Numbered from the stretch's first letter, positions 22,536 to 33,524 are shown. The stretch is 45,031 nucleotides of DNA from Oscillospiraceae bacterium (GCA_015064945.1 SVRF01000012.1:1-45031); one strand, 5' to 3'. Numbers and translations: made by a program. Notes: generated by a model from the letters alone, not told the origin.

Positions 22536-24680
22536 ATGAAAAATTTAATCAGGCATATCTCTCTTTTCTTGGTTTTTGTTTTTGTTTTATCTCTTGGCGT
22601 GTTTACAGTTCCTAAGAAGGCGGCCGCTGCAGAGGTTAAAACCTACATCGGTCAGATGACGATCTCCATCTCCGGCATCAATTGGACCGATTCTCTTTAC
22701 ACACAGAATCAGCTTATGTTCATCAAACCCGGTTCTGCCCTTAACGGCGCATATTTCGACAGAATTTATGCGGTTTATGACAGTTCTAAGGGCGGCTACG
22801 TAGTAACCGAAAAAGCAGGTACCCACTGCACCTACAGCAAAACCGTTGCTTCCGGCGCTATCGGCCTTGCGCTCAGCTATCAGCCTCTCGGCAACACCGG
22901 TGAAGCTTTCACCCGTGAAAACTGGAAGGTTTGGCAGCAGATAAGGGTCGGCGATATCCTCACCTTCTCCGGCATTGACCTTGCTACAGGCTCCTTTACC
23001 ACCAGCGGCACTTGGGGACAAAGCGACTTTACCTCGGGCGCAAAGGTAAGCGTTACCACCGTTCGTGACGACGCGGCACCTAAGACCAAGTTCAGCGGCA
23101 AGACCATTGTTGCTTTGGGCGACAGCGTTACCGCAGGCGGCAGATGGACAGAGGAAACCGAAATAGCCCTTAACACAAGAATAGTTAACGCAGGTACCCC
23201 CGGTGCAAGAACCGACGAAGGTCTTGGCTATTTCGCTACCCACGTTGCTCCTTATAACCCCGACATCGTTTTGATCAAGTACGCTATAAACGATACTGCT
23301 CAGTACACTATAGCAGAAAGCAACCTTACCAATTTTAAGAATAATCTTAGAGAGCTTTGTGATATGTGTCTTGAGATAGGCGCACTCCCCATACTTATCA
23401 CCACCAATAAGATAAGACTCAGCGACTCCAGCAAATACTCTGTAGTAGGCGGTCTGTATACCTTCTACCCCCGTTTTATAACTGCTATAAAAGATGTTGC
23501 CGCAGAGTACGACACATACTGCATAGACCTTTACAATCAGGTTTGGAGCTCTCTTACTGCAGACAGCACCACACTTATGGACTCGGTTCATCCCAGCGGC
23601 TCTTCCTATGAGAAGGAGATCGCTTACATAGTTAAGTACCTTACCGAAAATGAGGACGGCATCATCGCTAAAGCAAATGCAGCATCCGGCGACGTTGTTG
23701 GTATGCCTTCTGCAACAACAAACTATGCACTTGCTTCCCAGGGCGCTCAGTATATGTACGACGGCTCTTATCCCGGCGGCAGCGCTTACTATGGCACTGC
23801 TTACTACGGCGATAACGGCAATCAGGGCGGCGCATACTTCAGCGGCAAGCTTAACGACAATACTACCCCTGCAGACAGCATTGCTAACTCCAATAACACA
23901 AGCTGGGCTGTATTCTTTGCATCTGCGGCTACTCCTACAGTAACCTATAAGCTTTCTTCCAAGGTTTACATCAACAACATAAGCATCCTTTGCCTTAACG
24001 GTACAGGTAGCGGTATAACCTATGTTGCACCTGTGGTAAGTGCGGTTTACACAAGTAATGACGGTGTAAGCTTTACTCCCACTACGGCATTTACCAACAA
24101 GCTCAGCACCGCAGGCACTATCAGCGCCAGAATAAAGCTTAGCTTCACTCAGGCGATCAGCGCTAAGTATGTAAGAGTTGTGTTTGCAACCCCTGCTGAC
24201 CGTACCGCTATAGGTGAGATCCAGATTTGGGGCGACACATCTTTGTACGGTGTGGAAAATGACCCCTTCGAGCTGATTGACGGCTCCAAGCACGCTCTCA
24301 GCGAAAAGTATGCAACCGTTAAAGCTGTGGGTATGTCTTCCGATGCTATCAAGGCTCAGTTTAAGTGCGATGTTACCGTGCTTAACCTCAGCGGCAGCGA
24401 AATGACAGGTACCGGATATATCGGCACAGGCTTTACCATCGTTCAGTATGACGGTGCAGGTCAGGTGCTTAACTCTGTTCTGGTGGTTATCCCCGGCGAC
24501 CTTTCCGGCGACGGCGCAGTAAACACTACGGACTTGGCGGCAGTACGTAAGATCCTTACCGTGGATTCTCCCCGCGATTTGGATAAGCAGGCATCCGACA
24601 TAACGGGCGACGGCGCAATCAACACCGCCGACCTGCTCTCCCTCAGAAAACACTGCGCAGGCAAGAATAAGCTTTATTAA
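22536..24680 (+). CDS. Second secreted SGNH/GDSL esterase with dockerin
   Basis: A 714-residue secreted protein. Signal peptide about 1-31 (ending KKAAAAE). Residues 35-180 repeat the shared N-terminal domain of the previous gene (VKTYIGQMTI... ENWKVWQQIRVGD). The SGNH domain has GDSV with Ser197, NAGTPGARTDE, KYAINDTAQ and DSVHPSG with Asp349 and His352. Residues about 385-570 form a beta domain with a tail like discoidin domains (ARIKLSFTQAISAKYVRVVF); about 580-650 is another beta domain; residues 655-710 are a dockerin of a different subtype (GDLSGDGAVNTTDLAAVRK, GDGAINTADLLSLRK) from the NSLDAAQ type of its neighbours. The ATG has AAAGGAG upstream. The different dockerin could mean a different cohesin partner. 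Confidence 0.9.
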   Translation: MKNLIRHISLFLVFVFVLSLGVFTVPKKAAAAEVKTYIGQMTISISGINWTDSLYTQNQLMFIKPGSALNGAYFDRIYAVYDSSKGGYVVTEKAGTHCTYSKTVASGAIGLALSYQPLGNTGEAFTRENWKVWQQIRVGDILTFSGIDLATGSFTTSGTWGQSDFTSGAKVSVTTVRDDAAPKTKFSGKTIVALGDSVTAGGRWTEETEIALNTRIVNAGTPGARTDEGLGYFATHVAPYNPDIVLIKYAINDTAQYTIAESNLTNFKNNLRELCDMCLEIGALPILITTNKIRLSDSSKYSVVGGLYTFYPRFITAIKDVAAEYDTYCIDLYNQVWSSLTADSTTLMDSVHPSGSSYEKEIAYIVKYLTENEDGIIAKANAASGDVVGMPSATTNYALASQGAQYMYDGSYPGGSAYYGTAYYGDNGNQGGAYFSGKLNDNTTPADSIANSNNTSWAVFFASAATPTVTYKLSSKVYINNISILCLNGTGSGITYVAPVVSAVYTSNDGVSFTPTTAFTNKLSTAGTISARIKLSFTQAISAKYVRVVFATPADRTAIGEIQIWGDTSLYGVENDPFELIDGSKHALSEKYATVKAVGMSSDAIKAQFKCDVTVLNLSGSEMTGTGYIGTGFTIVQYDGAGQVLNSVLVVIPGDLSGDGAVNTTDLAAVRKILTVDSPRDLDKQASDITGDGAINTADLLSLRKHCAGKNKLY

Positions 24681-24692
24681 TTATAAGTAAAA

Positions 24693-24725
24693 TAAAAGCT
24701 CTCCGAGAGGAGAGCTTTTATTTGT
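24693..24725. terminator. Terminator after the SGNH genes
   Basis: TAAAAGCTCTCC (24693-24704) pairs perfectly over 12 bp with GGAGAGCTTTTA (24709-24720) around a GAGA tetraloop; TTTGT follows. Confidence 0.9.
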
Positions 24726-24781
24726 GGTTGTGGTGATTGTAACGCCTCCCTTGCATAAACTGTAAGGGAGGTGTTTTTGTT

Positions 24782-26065
24782 TTGATAATACATACGGTAA
24801 AGATGGGCGAAAGCCTTGACAGCATAGGCGCACAATACGGCGTTTCCCCACGGCTTGTCGCCGAGCTTAACGGCGTGCCCGCAGGCGGTGCTTTAGCGGT
24901 GGGGCAGGGGCTTATTATACGTTTCCCTGCGCAGACCCACACCGTAAGGGCGGGGGACAGCCTGTTCTCTATCGCCGCAGACTACGGGGTGACGGTCAAC
25001 GCCGTTTTCAGGGCTAACCCTGCCCTTTACGGCGGCGAAAATATCAGCGTGGGGCAGAGTCTTGTCATCCGCTACGCCGATGAGCCGCCCCTTGACTTTT
25101 TTGCGGGGGGATATACCTACACCTTTACTCCCCAAGCACTGCTTAACCAAACTATGCCCTTTATAAACGTGCTTATCCCCTTTACCTACGGCTTTCGTCC
25201 CGACGGAACTCTTTACAGCCTTGATGATGACCGCCTTGTTAATACCGCAAAGCGCTACGGCACGGCGGCGTGGATGCACCTTTCCACCTATACGGAGGGA
25301 GAGCGCTTTGACACTCAGCTTGCTACGGATCTGCTTGCTTCTACAGGGGTGCAACAGCTTTTGGAAACAGCCTTGAAGCAGACCATAGCGGAGAAGGGCT
25401 ACGACGGGCTGGACGTGGATTTTGAGTTCATCGGTAAAGCCAACGCCGCACCTTACGCCGCATTCCTCGGCAGACTTACCCAAAGCCTTAACGCCGATGG
25501 CTATACGGTAGCCGCCGCTTTAGCCCCCAAAACAAGCGCTGACCAAGCAGGCGACCTGTACGAAGGACACGACTACGCCCTTGTTGCCTCCGCCGTTAAC
25601 TACGTGCTGCTTATGACCTACGAGTGGGGCTATACCTTCGGACCGCCCCTTGCTATATCGCCCTTGCCTTCCGTAAGGCGTGTTGTAGAGTACGCACTTA
25701 CCGAGATGTCTGCGGATAAGATACTGCTGGGTATCTCTAATTACGGTTATGACTGGGCATTGCCCTACGATCCCGACGATCCTGTAGGCGCGCCCTCCCT
25801 TTCCACCGAGGAGGCGGTCGCCCTTGCTCTTTCCACAGGGGCGGAAATACAGTACGACGAGGAAGCTGAAGCCCCCCATTTTAATTACTACAAGGACGGT
25901 GTGCGGCACGAGGTCTGGTACGAGGACGTGCGAAGCATTAACGCTCGCCTGCAGCTTATTCCGCAATACGGTCTGCGTGGCTGTTTGTACTGGAACCTGA
26001 CCCGTCCCAATACCGGGAATCTAAGCCTTTTGGCGGCGCTTAACAGAGGTGTAAATCAAAGCTGA
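24782..26065 (+). CDS. LysM-GH18 spore peptidoglycan hydrolase (YaaH/SleL-like)
   Basis: A 427-residue protein with two LysM repeats (about 3-47, HTVKMGESLDSIGAQYGV; and 51-97, HTVRAGDSLFSIAADYGV) that bind peptidoglycan, followed by a GH18 glycosidase domain (about 110-425) with the DxxDxDxE motif in YDGLDVDFEFIG, its last Glu being catalytic. This is the layout of YaaH/SleL, an N-acetylglucosaminidase that acts on the spore cortex during germination. There is no signal peptide, as is usual for these spore proteins. The start is TTG, 8 bases after GGGAGGTG; no ATG is near. It fits with gpr as a second spore gene in the window. A vegetative cell-wall role is less likely but possible. Confidence 0.9.
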   Translation: MIIHTVKMGESLDSIGAQYGVSPRLVAELNGVPAGGALAVGQGLIIRFPAQTHTVRAGDSLFSIAADYGVTVNAVFRANPALYGGENISVGQSLVIRYADEPPLDFFAGGYTYTFTPQALLNQTMPFINVLIPFTYGFRPDGTLYSLDDDRLVNTAKRYGTAAWMHLSTYTEGERFDTQLATDLLASTGVQQLLETALKQTIAEKGYDGLDVDFEFIGKANAAPYAAFLGRLTQSLNADGYTVAAALAPKTSADQAGDLYEGHDYALVASAVNYVLLMTYEWGYTFGPPLAISPLPSVRRVVEYALTEMSADKILLGISNYGYDWALPYDPDDPVGAPSLSTEEAVALALSTGAEIQYDEEAEAPHFNYYKDGVRHEVWYEDVRSINARLQLIPQYGLRGCLYWNLTRPNTGNLSLLAALNRGVNQS

Positions 26066-26082
26066 GGCTTTTAAAAAAAGTG

Positions 26083-26111
26083 TTGCAAAATCAAGAGATT
26101 TGGTGTATAAT
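26083..26111 (+). promoter_or_regulatory. Promoter of the uvrD-DUF1015-valS-asnA operon
   Basis: TTGCAA (26083-26088), a 17-base spacer and a perfect TATAAT (26106-26111), 35 bases before the helicase start. Confidence 0.8.
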
Positions 26112-26145
26112 AGCACTTGGAATAATTGTGTTCGGAGGTAGAAAT

Positions 26146-28515
26146 ATGACAAATCAAGCAGATAATGCGTTTCTTGTCAAAAAGCGCGCCTTGTTTGATA
26201 AGCTATACGCAAAGCTTAATGACAAACAGCGTGAAGCTTTGTATACGGTTAAAGGCCCCTTGCTGGTGCTTGCAGGCGCAGGCAGCGGTAAGACCACGGT
26301 GCTTGTTAACCGCATTGCACATATAATCTCCTTTGGTAACCTATATTATTCCAATACCGTGCCTGAGGAGGCAGAGGCGCTTTTGCCACAAATGGACAGA
26401 CTGTTGCAAAGCGGTACGGAGGCGGAGATACGCCTGTTTTTGGGCGCTTTTGCTGAGGATAAGGCAGATCCCTACGAGGTGCTTTGCATAACCTTTACCA
26501 ATAAGGCGGCAAGCGAGTTTAAGGCCAGACTGGACGGGCTTCTGGGCGAAGCGGCAAAGGACCTGTGGGCAGGCACATTCCATTCTATATGCGTGCGTAT
26601 ACTGCGCCGCCATATAGAGCTGCTTGGTTACAAAAGCGCATTTACCATCTACGACGTAGAGGACTGTAAGCGTGTCATCACCGATATAATGAAGCGTCTT
26701 AAGATAGACGAGGACGTGCTTACGCCCAGAACAATACTTAACAATATAAGCCGTGCTAAGGAAAAGCTTGTGGAGTGGCGTGAGTACGCTATGGAAGCAG
26801 ACGGCGACGCAAGGCTTGAAAGCATCGCAAAGGTGTATAAGGAATATACCAAGGCACTTAAAGAGGCTAACGCATTGGACTTTGACGATATAATCCTGCT
26901 TACATTAAAGCTGTTTAAGGAAGAGCCGGAGGTGCTTGCCAAGTACCAAAACCGCTTTAAGTATATCTTGGCGGACGAGTATCAGGATACAAACCTTTCC
27001 CAAAGCGAGCTTATCAATTATATCGGTGCCAAGTACCGCAACGTTTGCGTGGTAGGCGATGACGACCAAAGCATTTACGCTTTCAGAGGCGCTTCCGTTG
27101 AAAATATCCTTGGCTTTGATAAGGTTTACACAAACTGTAAGACCGTAAGGCTGGAGCAGAATTATCGCTCCACTCAGACAATACTTTCCGCCGCCAACGC
27201 CATAATATCCAACAACACCGGCAGAATGGGCAAAAATTTGTGGACGGATAAGGGCGAGGGCGAAAGGATACTGCTTAAAAAGCAGTTTACCCAAAGCGGC
27301 GAAGCAGGCTATATAGTAAACTATATTAAGGAGCAGGTTGCCGCAGGTACGGCTGACTACAGCGACTTTGCCGTACTTTACAGGCTTAACGCACAGGCAA
27401 ATGCCCTTGAAATAATCTTCTCCAAAAGCCGTGTACCATACCGTATTTTCGGCGGCGTAAGGTTCTACGAGCGCAAGGAGATAAAGGACCTTGTGGCGTA
27501 TTTGGCGGTTATTTCCAACCCCAGCGACGATACCCGTATAAAGCGCATCATCAACGTGCCTAAGCGTGGCATCGGTGCAACCACCACACAGGCGTTGTTT
27601 GATATAGCGGAAAAAGAGGACGGCATTTACAATGTGCTCAGCCGTATAGAAAGCTATTCCGAGATAGGCAAGGGCGCACTTAGACTTAAGGCGTTTTACG
27701 AGCTCATAGAGGATCTGCGTATTTATGCGGAAAGCCACAAGCCCTCCGAGGTGATAAGGGAGATAATCAGCCGCACCGGCTACCGTGAGATGTTGGACGC
27801 AGGTGAAGAACCCGAAAAGGCGGAACTGCTTGACGAGCTTGTTTCTTCTGCTATGGCGTTTGAGGAGCAAAGCGAGACTCCCGATATCGACACATTCCTC
27901 GGTGAGATAGCGCTTATAACAGATATAGATAATTACGATACGGACGCAAACGCCGTAACGCTTATGACAATACACAGCGCCAAGGGCTTGGAGTTCCCTA
28001 CCGTATTCCTTCCCGGCTTTGAGGAAGGGGTATTCCCGGGTGACCAAAGTCTACGCAGCGAGAAGGACTTGGAGGAGGAGCGCAGGCTGGCGTACGTTGC
28101 AATAACCCGCGCGAAAAAACAGCTTATCATAACTCACACCAACACCCGTCTTTTGTACGGACAGACTAAGCAAAACGCCCTGTCTCGTTTCGCAACGGAG
28201 ATACCCAAGAACTTGGTTACCATAGAACAGCCCGTTAAGACCGTTTACAGCAACGTGTCGGAGGCGAAGCGCAGATACGTTTCTTCCCAAGAGTCCTTTG
28301 TAAAGAACACAAGGATGAACGTGCCCGAAAAGAAGGAGACTAAGCCCGTATTTGAAGCACTTTCCGCAGGTGACGGGGTAGAGCATATGGTCTTCGGCAA
28401 GGGCAGGATAAACTCTGTTAAAGATATGGGCGGCGACGCTTTGTACGAGATAGAGTTTGAGTCCGTGGGCACCAAAAAAATAATGGCTACATACGCAAAG
28501 CTTAAAAAGCTTTAA
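26146..28515 (+). CDS. pcrA: ATP-dependent DNA helicase PcrA/UvrD
   Basis: A 789-residue superfamily 1A 3'-5' helicase for DNA repair and rolling-circle replication. Motifs in order: Q motif LNDKQREALYT, Walker A GAGSGKTT (44-51), Ia ITFTNKAASEF, II ADEYQDTN, III VVGDDDQSIYAFRGA, IV LEQNYRSTQ, V TIHSAKGLEFPTVF, VI RLAYVAITRAKKQL; the C-terminal Tudor-like tail (VEHMVFGKGRINSVKDMGG) is the PcrA RNA-polymerase-binding part. About 45 extra residues lie between Walker A and motif Ia, as in many clostridial homologues. ATG 26146 has CGGAGG upstream; an earlier in-frame ATG at 26080 would lie upstream of the promoter. Confidence 0.95.
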   Translation: MTNQADNAFLVKKRALFDKLYAKLNDKQREALYTVKGPLLVLAGAGSGKTTVLVNRIAHIISFGNLYYSNTVPEEAEALLPQMDRLLQSGTEAEIRLFLGAFAEDKADPYEVLCITFTNKAASEFKARLDGLLGEAAKDLWAGTFHSICVRILRRHIELLGYKSAFTIYDVEDCKRVITDIMKRLKIDEDVLTPRTILNNISRAKEKLVEWREYAMEADGDARLESIAKVYKEYTKALKEANALDFDDIILLTLKLFKEEPEVLAKYQNRFKYILADEYQDTNLSQSELINYIGAKYRNVCVVGDDDQSIYAFRGASVENILGFDKVYTNCKTVRLEQNYRSTQTILSAANAIISNNTGRMGKNLWTDKGEGERILLKKQFTQSGEAGYIVNYIKEQVAAGTADYSDFAVLYRLNAQANALEIIFSKSRVPYRIFGGVRFYERKEIKDLVAYLAVISNPSDDTRIKRIINVPKRGIGATTTQALFDIAEKEDGIYNVLSRIESYSEIGKGALRLKAFYELIEDLRIYAESHKPSEVIREIISRTGYREMLDAGEEPEKAELLDELVSSAMAFEEQSETPDIDTFLGEIALITDIDNYDTDANAVTLMTIHSAKGLEFPTVFLPGFEEGVFPGDQSLRSEKDLEEERRLAYVAITRAKKQLIITHTNTRLLYGQTKQNALSRFATEIPKNLVTIEQPVKTVYSNVSEAKRRYVSSQESFVKNTRMNVPEKKETKPVFEALSAGDGVEHMVFGKGRINSVKDMGGDALYEIEFESVGTKKIMATYAKLKKL

Positions 28516-28542
28516 TAAAGACAATTTAAGGAGAATTTAATT

Positions 28543-29802
28543 ATGGCAGACATCAGGCCGATAAAAGCATTAAGATATACAGATGTGGCAGGCACAATTT
28601 CCTCTAACGTGTGCCCCCCTTATGACATAATCAGCCCCGAGGAGAGGGACGAGCTTATCGCAGGAAGCCCCTACAACCTGGTGCGCCTTGAAAAGCCCGA
28701 GGGTGAAAACCGTTATAACGATGCGGCAAACCTTTTGGAAAGCTGGCTTTCCAAGGGCGTGCTTGGCAGAGATAAGGAAGAAGGCATCTACGTTTACGGT
28801 GAAGATTTTGAAGTGGACGGCGAAAGATATTCTCTTAAGGGTATAATCTGCTTGTGCAGACTTTATCCCTTCTCCGAAGGCATCGTTCTTCCTCACGAGA
28901 ACACCTTGTCCGGTGCAAAGGCTGACCGCTTTGAGCTTATGAAGACCACCTACTGCAACTTCTCCTCTATCTACGGCTTGTATGTAGACGAAGAACGCAT
29001 CATTGCCGATGAGGTAAGAAAGGCAGCATCCCAAGCACCCGAACAGTGCTTTACCGATAATGAAGGCGTTACCCACACCCTTTGGCGTATAACCGATAAG
29101 AACGTACTTAAGCTTATCTGCGACACTATGGCGCCCAAGCAGGTATTTATCGCAGACGGTCACCACAGATACGAAACCGCCGTTAAGTTCAGAGATTATC
29201 TTGAAGAACGGGGTGAATGTCCCGCAAACCGTGACTATGTGCTTATGACTCTTGTGGATATGGATAACGACGGTCTTGTTATTCTCCCCACTCATAGACT
29301 TATAAGAGATATGGAAATAGACAAGGAAAAGCTTCTTGCTTCCTTGGCAGACGAGTTTGAGATAGAAGAGTACCCCAACGTTAAGCTTGCACCTTCCATA
29401 CTCTCCCGCTATGCAGACCGCAAGGCATACGGCCTTTACACAGGGGGCGAAGGCTTTACACTTCTCGTATTCAAGGGTCAGCTTCCCGATGTGGACGACG
29501 GCGGTCTTTCCGCACTTGACGTTTCCGTGCTTCACGACCGTATACTTGAACAGCGCCTTGGCATAGATAAGGAAAATATGGCACGTCAGCTTAATCTGCG
29601 CTATACCCGTCTTGTATCCGAAGCTGTTGAAAGCGTAACAAGCGGCGAAAGCACAGCGGCGTTTATTCTTAACCCCACCAAGATAGGTGAGATAAAGAGT
29701 GTTTCTTTAAGCGGCGGCAAGATGCCCCAAAAATCTACCTATTTCTATCCCAAGCTTAAGACAGGCTTGGTTATGAACACCATTAAGGAAGACAGATATT
29801 AA
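28543..29802 (+). CDS. DUF1015 family protein
   Basis: A 419-residue cytoplasmic protein of the conserved DUF1015 family: it opens with [14 protein letters not shown] and [15 protein letters not shown], and has the family block [17 protein letters not shown] in the middle. The His-His-Arg in that block is the strongest candidate for a functional site. The family is widespread in Firmicutes, often beside serine or amino acid metabolism genes, but its activity is not settled. Here it lies 27 bases after pcrA and 23 before valS, with an AAGGAG site, so it is part of the operon. I would not assign a function. Confidence 0.88.
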   Translation: MADIRPIKALRYTDVAGTISSNVCPPYDIISPEERDELIAGSPYNLVRLEKPEGENRYNDAANLLESWLSKGVLGRDKEEGIYVYGEDFEVDGERYSLKGIICLCRLYPFSEGIVLPHENTLSGAKADRFELMKTTYCNFSSIYGLYVDEERIIADEVRKAASQAPEQCFTDNEGVTHTLWRITDKNVLKLICDTMAPKQVFIADGHHRYETAVKFRDYLEERGECPANRDYVLMTLVDMDNDGLVILPTHRLIRDMEIDKEKLLASLADEFEIEEYPNVKLAPSILSRYADRKAYGLYTGGEGFTLLVFKGQLPDVDDGGLSALDVSVLHDRILEQRLGIDKENMARQLNLRYTRLVSEAVESVTSGESTAAFILNPTKIGEIKSVSLSGGKMPQKSTYFYPKLKTGLVMNTIKEDRY

Positions 29803-29825
29803 TATTCGAAAGGAATATACGGGAT

Positions 29826-32447
29826 ATGCAAAAGCAACTTGAAAAGAAATACGATCCCAAGGCGGTTGAGGACAGGCTGTACGCTTTTTGGAGCGAGGGC
29901 GGCTTCTTTGCACCTAACCGCAAGGGTAGTGAAAGCTATACAATAGTTATACCTCCACCGAACATTACAGGTCAGCTTCACATGGGTCATGCATTGGATA
30001 ACACCTTGCAGGATATCCTTATCCGCTATAAGCGTATGTGTGGCTTTGATACCCTGTGGCTTCCCGGTACGGACCACGCTTCCATCGCTACCGAGGCTAA
30101 GATAGTAGAGGCTATGCGTAAGGAAGGCGTAAGTAAGGATGATATCGGCAGAGAAGGCTTTCTTGAACGTGCTTGGGATTGGAATGATAAATACGGCAAC
30201 CGCATTATAGAACAGCTTAAAAAGATGGGCTCCTCCTGCGACTGGAGCAGACAGCGCTTCACTATGGACGAGGGTTGCTCCAAGGCGGTTAAAGAAGTAT
30301 TCGTTACCCTTTACAATAAGGGTCTTATATACAGAGGTCTGCGTATAATCAACTGGTGTCCCCATTGCCTTACCTCCATCTCCGATGCAGAGGTTGAGTA
30401 TGAGGATCAGGCAGGCCATTTCTGGCACCTGCGCTACCCCTTCAAGGACGGCAGCGGTTATCTTGAGCTGGCAACCACCCGTCCTGAGACTATGCTTGGC
30501 GATACCGCAGTGGCAGTTAACCCCAACGACGAGCGTTATAAGGACATAATCGGCAAGACCCTTATTCTCCCCTTGGTTGGCAGAGAAATTCCCGTTGTTG
30601 CCGACGAGTATGTAGAGCCTGACTTTGGTACAGGCGTTGTTAAGATTACTCCTGCTCACGACCCCAACGACTTTGAGGTTGGCGCCCGTCACGGTCTTGA
30701 AATTATCAACGTTATGACCGACGACGCCCGCATAACCGAGGATTATCCCGCTTATGCAGGTATGGACCGCTTCGAAGCAAGAAAAGCCATAGTTAAAGAT
30801 TTGGAAGAACAGGGCTTCCTCGTAAGGGTTGAGGACCACGCTCACAACGTTGGCACCTGCTACCGTTGCGGCACCACTATCGAGCCCAGAGCCTCCCTCC
30901 AGTGGTTCGTTAAGATGAAGCCTCTTGCAGCTCCTGCTATCGAGGCTGTAAGAAGCGGCGAGATAAAGTTTGTACCCGAACGTTTTGATAAGCTTTACTT
31001 TAACTGGATGGAAAACATCAGGGATTGGTGTATTTCCCGTCAGCTTTGGTGGGGTCACCGTATTCCCGCATTCTACTGCGACGACTGCGGCGAGCTTGTT
31101 GTAACCAAAGAGGACAGCGCAACCTGTCCCAAGTGCGGCAAGGCTATGCGTCAGGACCCCGACACCTTGGATACCTGGTTCTCCTCTGCCCTTTGGCCCT
31201 TCTCTACCTTGGGCTGGCCCGAGGATACCGAAGACTTAAAGCGCTTCTATCCCACCTCTACTCTTGTTACAGGCTACGATATTATAACCTTCTGGGTTTC
31301 CCGTATGATATTCTCAGGCCTTGAGTATACGGGCAAAGCCCCCTTCAGCACCGTGCTTATCCACGGCCTTGTAAGGGACGAGCTTGGCAGAAAGATGTCC
31401 AAGTCTCTCGGCAACGGCATTGACCCGCTTGAAATTATAGATACCTACGGTGCGGACGCACTCCGCTTTACCTTGGCAACCGGCAACAGCCCCGGGAACG
31501 ATATGCGCTTTACCGATAAGAAGGTAGAAGCATCCCGTAACTTTGCCAACAAGCTTTGGAACGCGGCTCGCTTCGTATTGATGAACCTTACGGAGGAGCA
31601 TTCTCCCGATACTATCGACATCGGCAGTCTTGCCCTTGAGGATAAGTGGATTATAAGCAAGTACAACCGCCTTGTTAAGGATGTCAGAGATAATCTTGAT
31701 AACTTCGAGCTTGGCGTTGCGGTTGCAAAGCTTTACGACTTCCTTTGGGACGTATTCTGCGACTGGTATATCGAGCTTGTTAAGCCCCGTCTTAACGATA
31801 AGGAGTCTGCAAGCGGCAAGACTGCACAGCACACCTTGGTGTACGTGCTTTCCGGTGCAATGAAGCTGCTTCATCCCTTTATGCCCTTCATCACCGAGGA
31901 AATCTGGCAGACCCTGCCCCACAGCGGTGAAAGCATAATGATATCCGACTTCCCCGTATATAAGGAAGAGCTTTCCTTTGAAGCGGAAGAACAGGGGATG
32001 GGCGCACTTATCGAAGCAATTAAGGTGCTTCGTAACCGCAGGGCAGAGCTTAACGTTGTTCCTTCCCGCAAGGCAAAGGTGTTTATAAAGACCGACAAGG
32101 CAGAGCTTTTCTCTGCAGGCAAGGTGTTCTTCCAAAAGCTCGCTTCCGCCTCTGAGGTAGAGCTTGTTGATGAAAGCTTCGACGGCGAGGGTATGGTACA
32201 GGCAATTACCTTTGACGCAGTGCTTTACCTGCCTATGGAAGAGCTTGTGGATATGGCGGCAGAAAAAGAGCGCCTTACTAAGGAGCTTGAGACCGTTAAG
32301 TCCGAAATAGCACGTGCTAAGGGCAAGCTGGAGAACGCTTCTTTCGTAGAGCGTGCACCTCAGAAGCTTGTTGATGCGGAAAAGGAAAAACTGCAAAAGT
32401 TTACCGAAAAAGCCGCAGAAATAGAAAAGGCGCTTGCAAAAATGTAA
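29826..32447 (+). CDS. valS: Valyl-tRNA synthetase
   Basis: An 873-residue class I aminoacyl-tRNA synthetase that charges tRNA-Val. The HIGH motif is HMGH at residues 52-55 ([13 protein letters not shown]), followed by [10 protein letters not shown]; the editing domain has [17 protein letters not shown]; the KMSKS motif is exact at 523-527. A zinc knuckle-like CDDCGEL...CPKCGK segment precedes it. The anticodon-binding domain and a C-terminal coiled coil (about 805-870, Lys/Glu rich) complete a normal-length enzyme. There is no T-box leader in the 23-base gap from the DUF1015 gene, so any such control would have to act further up, and none is visible there. Confidence 0.97.
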   Translation: MQKQLEKKYDPKAVEDRLYAFWSEGGFFAPNRKGSESYTIVIPPPNITGQLHMGHALDNTLQDILIRYKRMCGFDTLWLPGTDHASIATEAKIVEAMRKEGVSKDDIGREGFLERAWDWNDKYGNRIIEQLKKMGSSCDWSRQRFTMDEGCSKAVKEVFVTLYNKGLIYRGLRIINWCPHCLTSISDAEVEYEDQAGHFWHLRYPFKDGSGYLELATTRPETMLGDTAVAVNPNDERYKDIIGKTLILPLVGREIPVVADEYVEPDFGTGVVKITPAHDPNDFEVGARHGLEIINVMTDDARITEDYPAYAGMDRFEARKAIVKDLEEQGFLVRVEDHAHNVGTCYRCGTTIEPRASLQWFVKMKPLAAPAIEAVRSGEIKFVPERFDKLYFNWMENIRDWCISRQLWWGHRIPAFYCDDCGELVVTKEDSATCPKCGKAMRQDPDTLDTWFSSALWPFSTLGWPEDTEDLKRFYPTSTLVTGYDIITFWVSRMIFSGLEYTGKAPFSTVLIHGLVRDELGRKMSKSLGNGIDPLEIIDTYGADALRFTLATGNSPGNDMRFTDKKVEASRNFANKLWNAARFVLMNLTEEHSPDTIDIGSLALEDKWIISKYNRLVKDVRDNLDNFELGVAVAKLYDFLWDVFCDWYIELVKPRLNDKESASGKTAQHTLVYVLSGAMKLLHPFMPFITEEIWQTLPHSGESIMISDFPVYKEELSFEAEEQGMGALIEAIKVLRNRRAELNVVPSRKAKVFIKTDKAELFSAGKVFFQKLASASEVELVDESFDGEGMVQAITFDAVLYLPMEELVDMAAEKERLTKELETVKSEIARAKGKLENASFVERAPQKLVDAEKEKLQKFTEKAAEIEKALAKM

Positions 32448-32463
32448 GTACGGAGCATTATAT

Positions 32464-33468
32464 ATGAAATCATTTATTCCGCAAGGATATAAGAGTACCC
32501 TTGACCTTCATGATACACAGTATGCCATCGGCGCCCTTAAACGCATTTTTGAGGATCGCCTGGCAAGCGAGCTTGGCTTGCAGCGTGTTTCCGCACCCTT
32601 GTTTGTCAGCCCCGATACAGGCATTAATGACGACCTTAGCGGTGTAGAGCGTGCCGTGTGCTTCGATGTACCCTATACAGGTAAGGATGCGGTGGTTGTG
32701 CACTCCTTGGCTAAGTGGAAAAGACTTGCCCTTTGGCGTTACGGCTTCCGCCCCGGCGAAGGTCTGTATACGGATATGAACGCCATCCGCAGGGATGAGG
32801 AGCTGGATAATCTCCACTCTGTATACGTTGACCAATGGGATTGGGAAAAGGTTATATTTAAGGAACAGCGCACGGTGGAGTATCTTAAGGATACCGTAAA
32901 AAAGATATGCTTTGCCATCTACGTTGCACACAACGACCTTAAGGGAATGTTTCCGGAAATCAATACCCAAATCCCCATCGAGCCCTATTTCATCACATCC
33001 GAGGAGCTGGAGGACAAATATCCCGACCTTGACCGCAAGGGTAGGGAAAACGCCATCACTAAAGAGCACGGACTTGTGTTCCTTATGAAGATAGGTACCC
33101 CCCTCAAGGACGGAAAGCCCCACGACGGACGTGCCCCCGACTATGACGATTGGCAGCTTAACGGCGATATCCTTTATTGGTGCGACCTGCTGGGTTGTGC
33201 TTTGGAGATAAGCTCTATGGGTATCCGTGTGGACGAGGCGGCTATGGAGCGTCAGCTTACCGCCGCTAACGCATTGGATAGAAGCTCTCTCTATTTCCAC
33301 GATCTGCTGTTAAAGGGCGTACTGCCCTACACCATCGGCGGCGGTATCGGTCAGTCCAGACTGTGTATGTTGCTTCTTGGTAAAGCTCATGTGGGCGAGG
33401 TGCAAAGCTCTATTTGGGATAAAGACACAATAGAAATGTGCAAAGAAGCGGGAGTGGAACTGCTTTGA
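32464..33468 (+). CDS. asnA: Aspartate-ammonia ligase (asparagine synthetase A)
   Basis: A 334-residue enzyme that makes asparagine from aspartate, ammonia and ATP; it shares the class II aaRS fold. Family segments are visible: VSAPLFVSPDTGINDDLSG, VHSLAKWKRLALWRYGF, GLYTDMNAIRRDEE, SVYVDQWDWEKVI and the final TIGGGIGQSRLCMLLLGKAHVGEVQ. Length matches the E. coli enzyme (330). ATG 32464 follows GGAG by 9 bases and lies 16 bases after valS. It is last in the operon and followed by a strong terminator. Confidence 0.96.
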   Translation: MKSFIPQGYKSTLDLHDTQYAIGALKRIFEDRLASELGLQRVSAPLFVSPDTGINDDLSGVERAVCFDVPYTGKDAVVVHSLAKWKRLALWRYGFRPGEGLYTDMNAIRRDEELDNLHSVYVDQWDWEKVIFKEQRTVEYLKDTVKKICFAIYVAHNDLKGMFPEINTQIPIEPYFITSEELEDKYPDLDRKGRENAITKEHGLVFLMKIGTPLKDGKPHDGRAPDYDDWQLNGDILYWCDLLGCALEISSMGIRVDEAAMERQLTAANALDRSSLYFHDLLLKGVLPYTIGGGIGQSRLCMLLLGKAHVGEVQSSIWDKDTIEMCKEAGVELL

Positions 33469-33524
33469 TCCCACACTTCTCACATTTGTTAGCGAAAGGA
33501 TAAATAACAAATAAGAGAGAAATA

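Noticed and set aside
16753..24680. A complete cellulosome locus
   Set aside because: There are dockerins and a possible single cohesin-like domain, but no scaffoldin with repeated cohesins and no surface anchor in the window.
29803..29825. T-box riboswitch ahead of valS
   Set aside because: The gap to the preceding gene is only 23 bases, too short for a T-box leader, and none is seen at the operon promoter.
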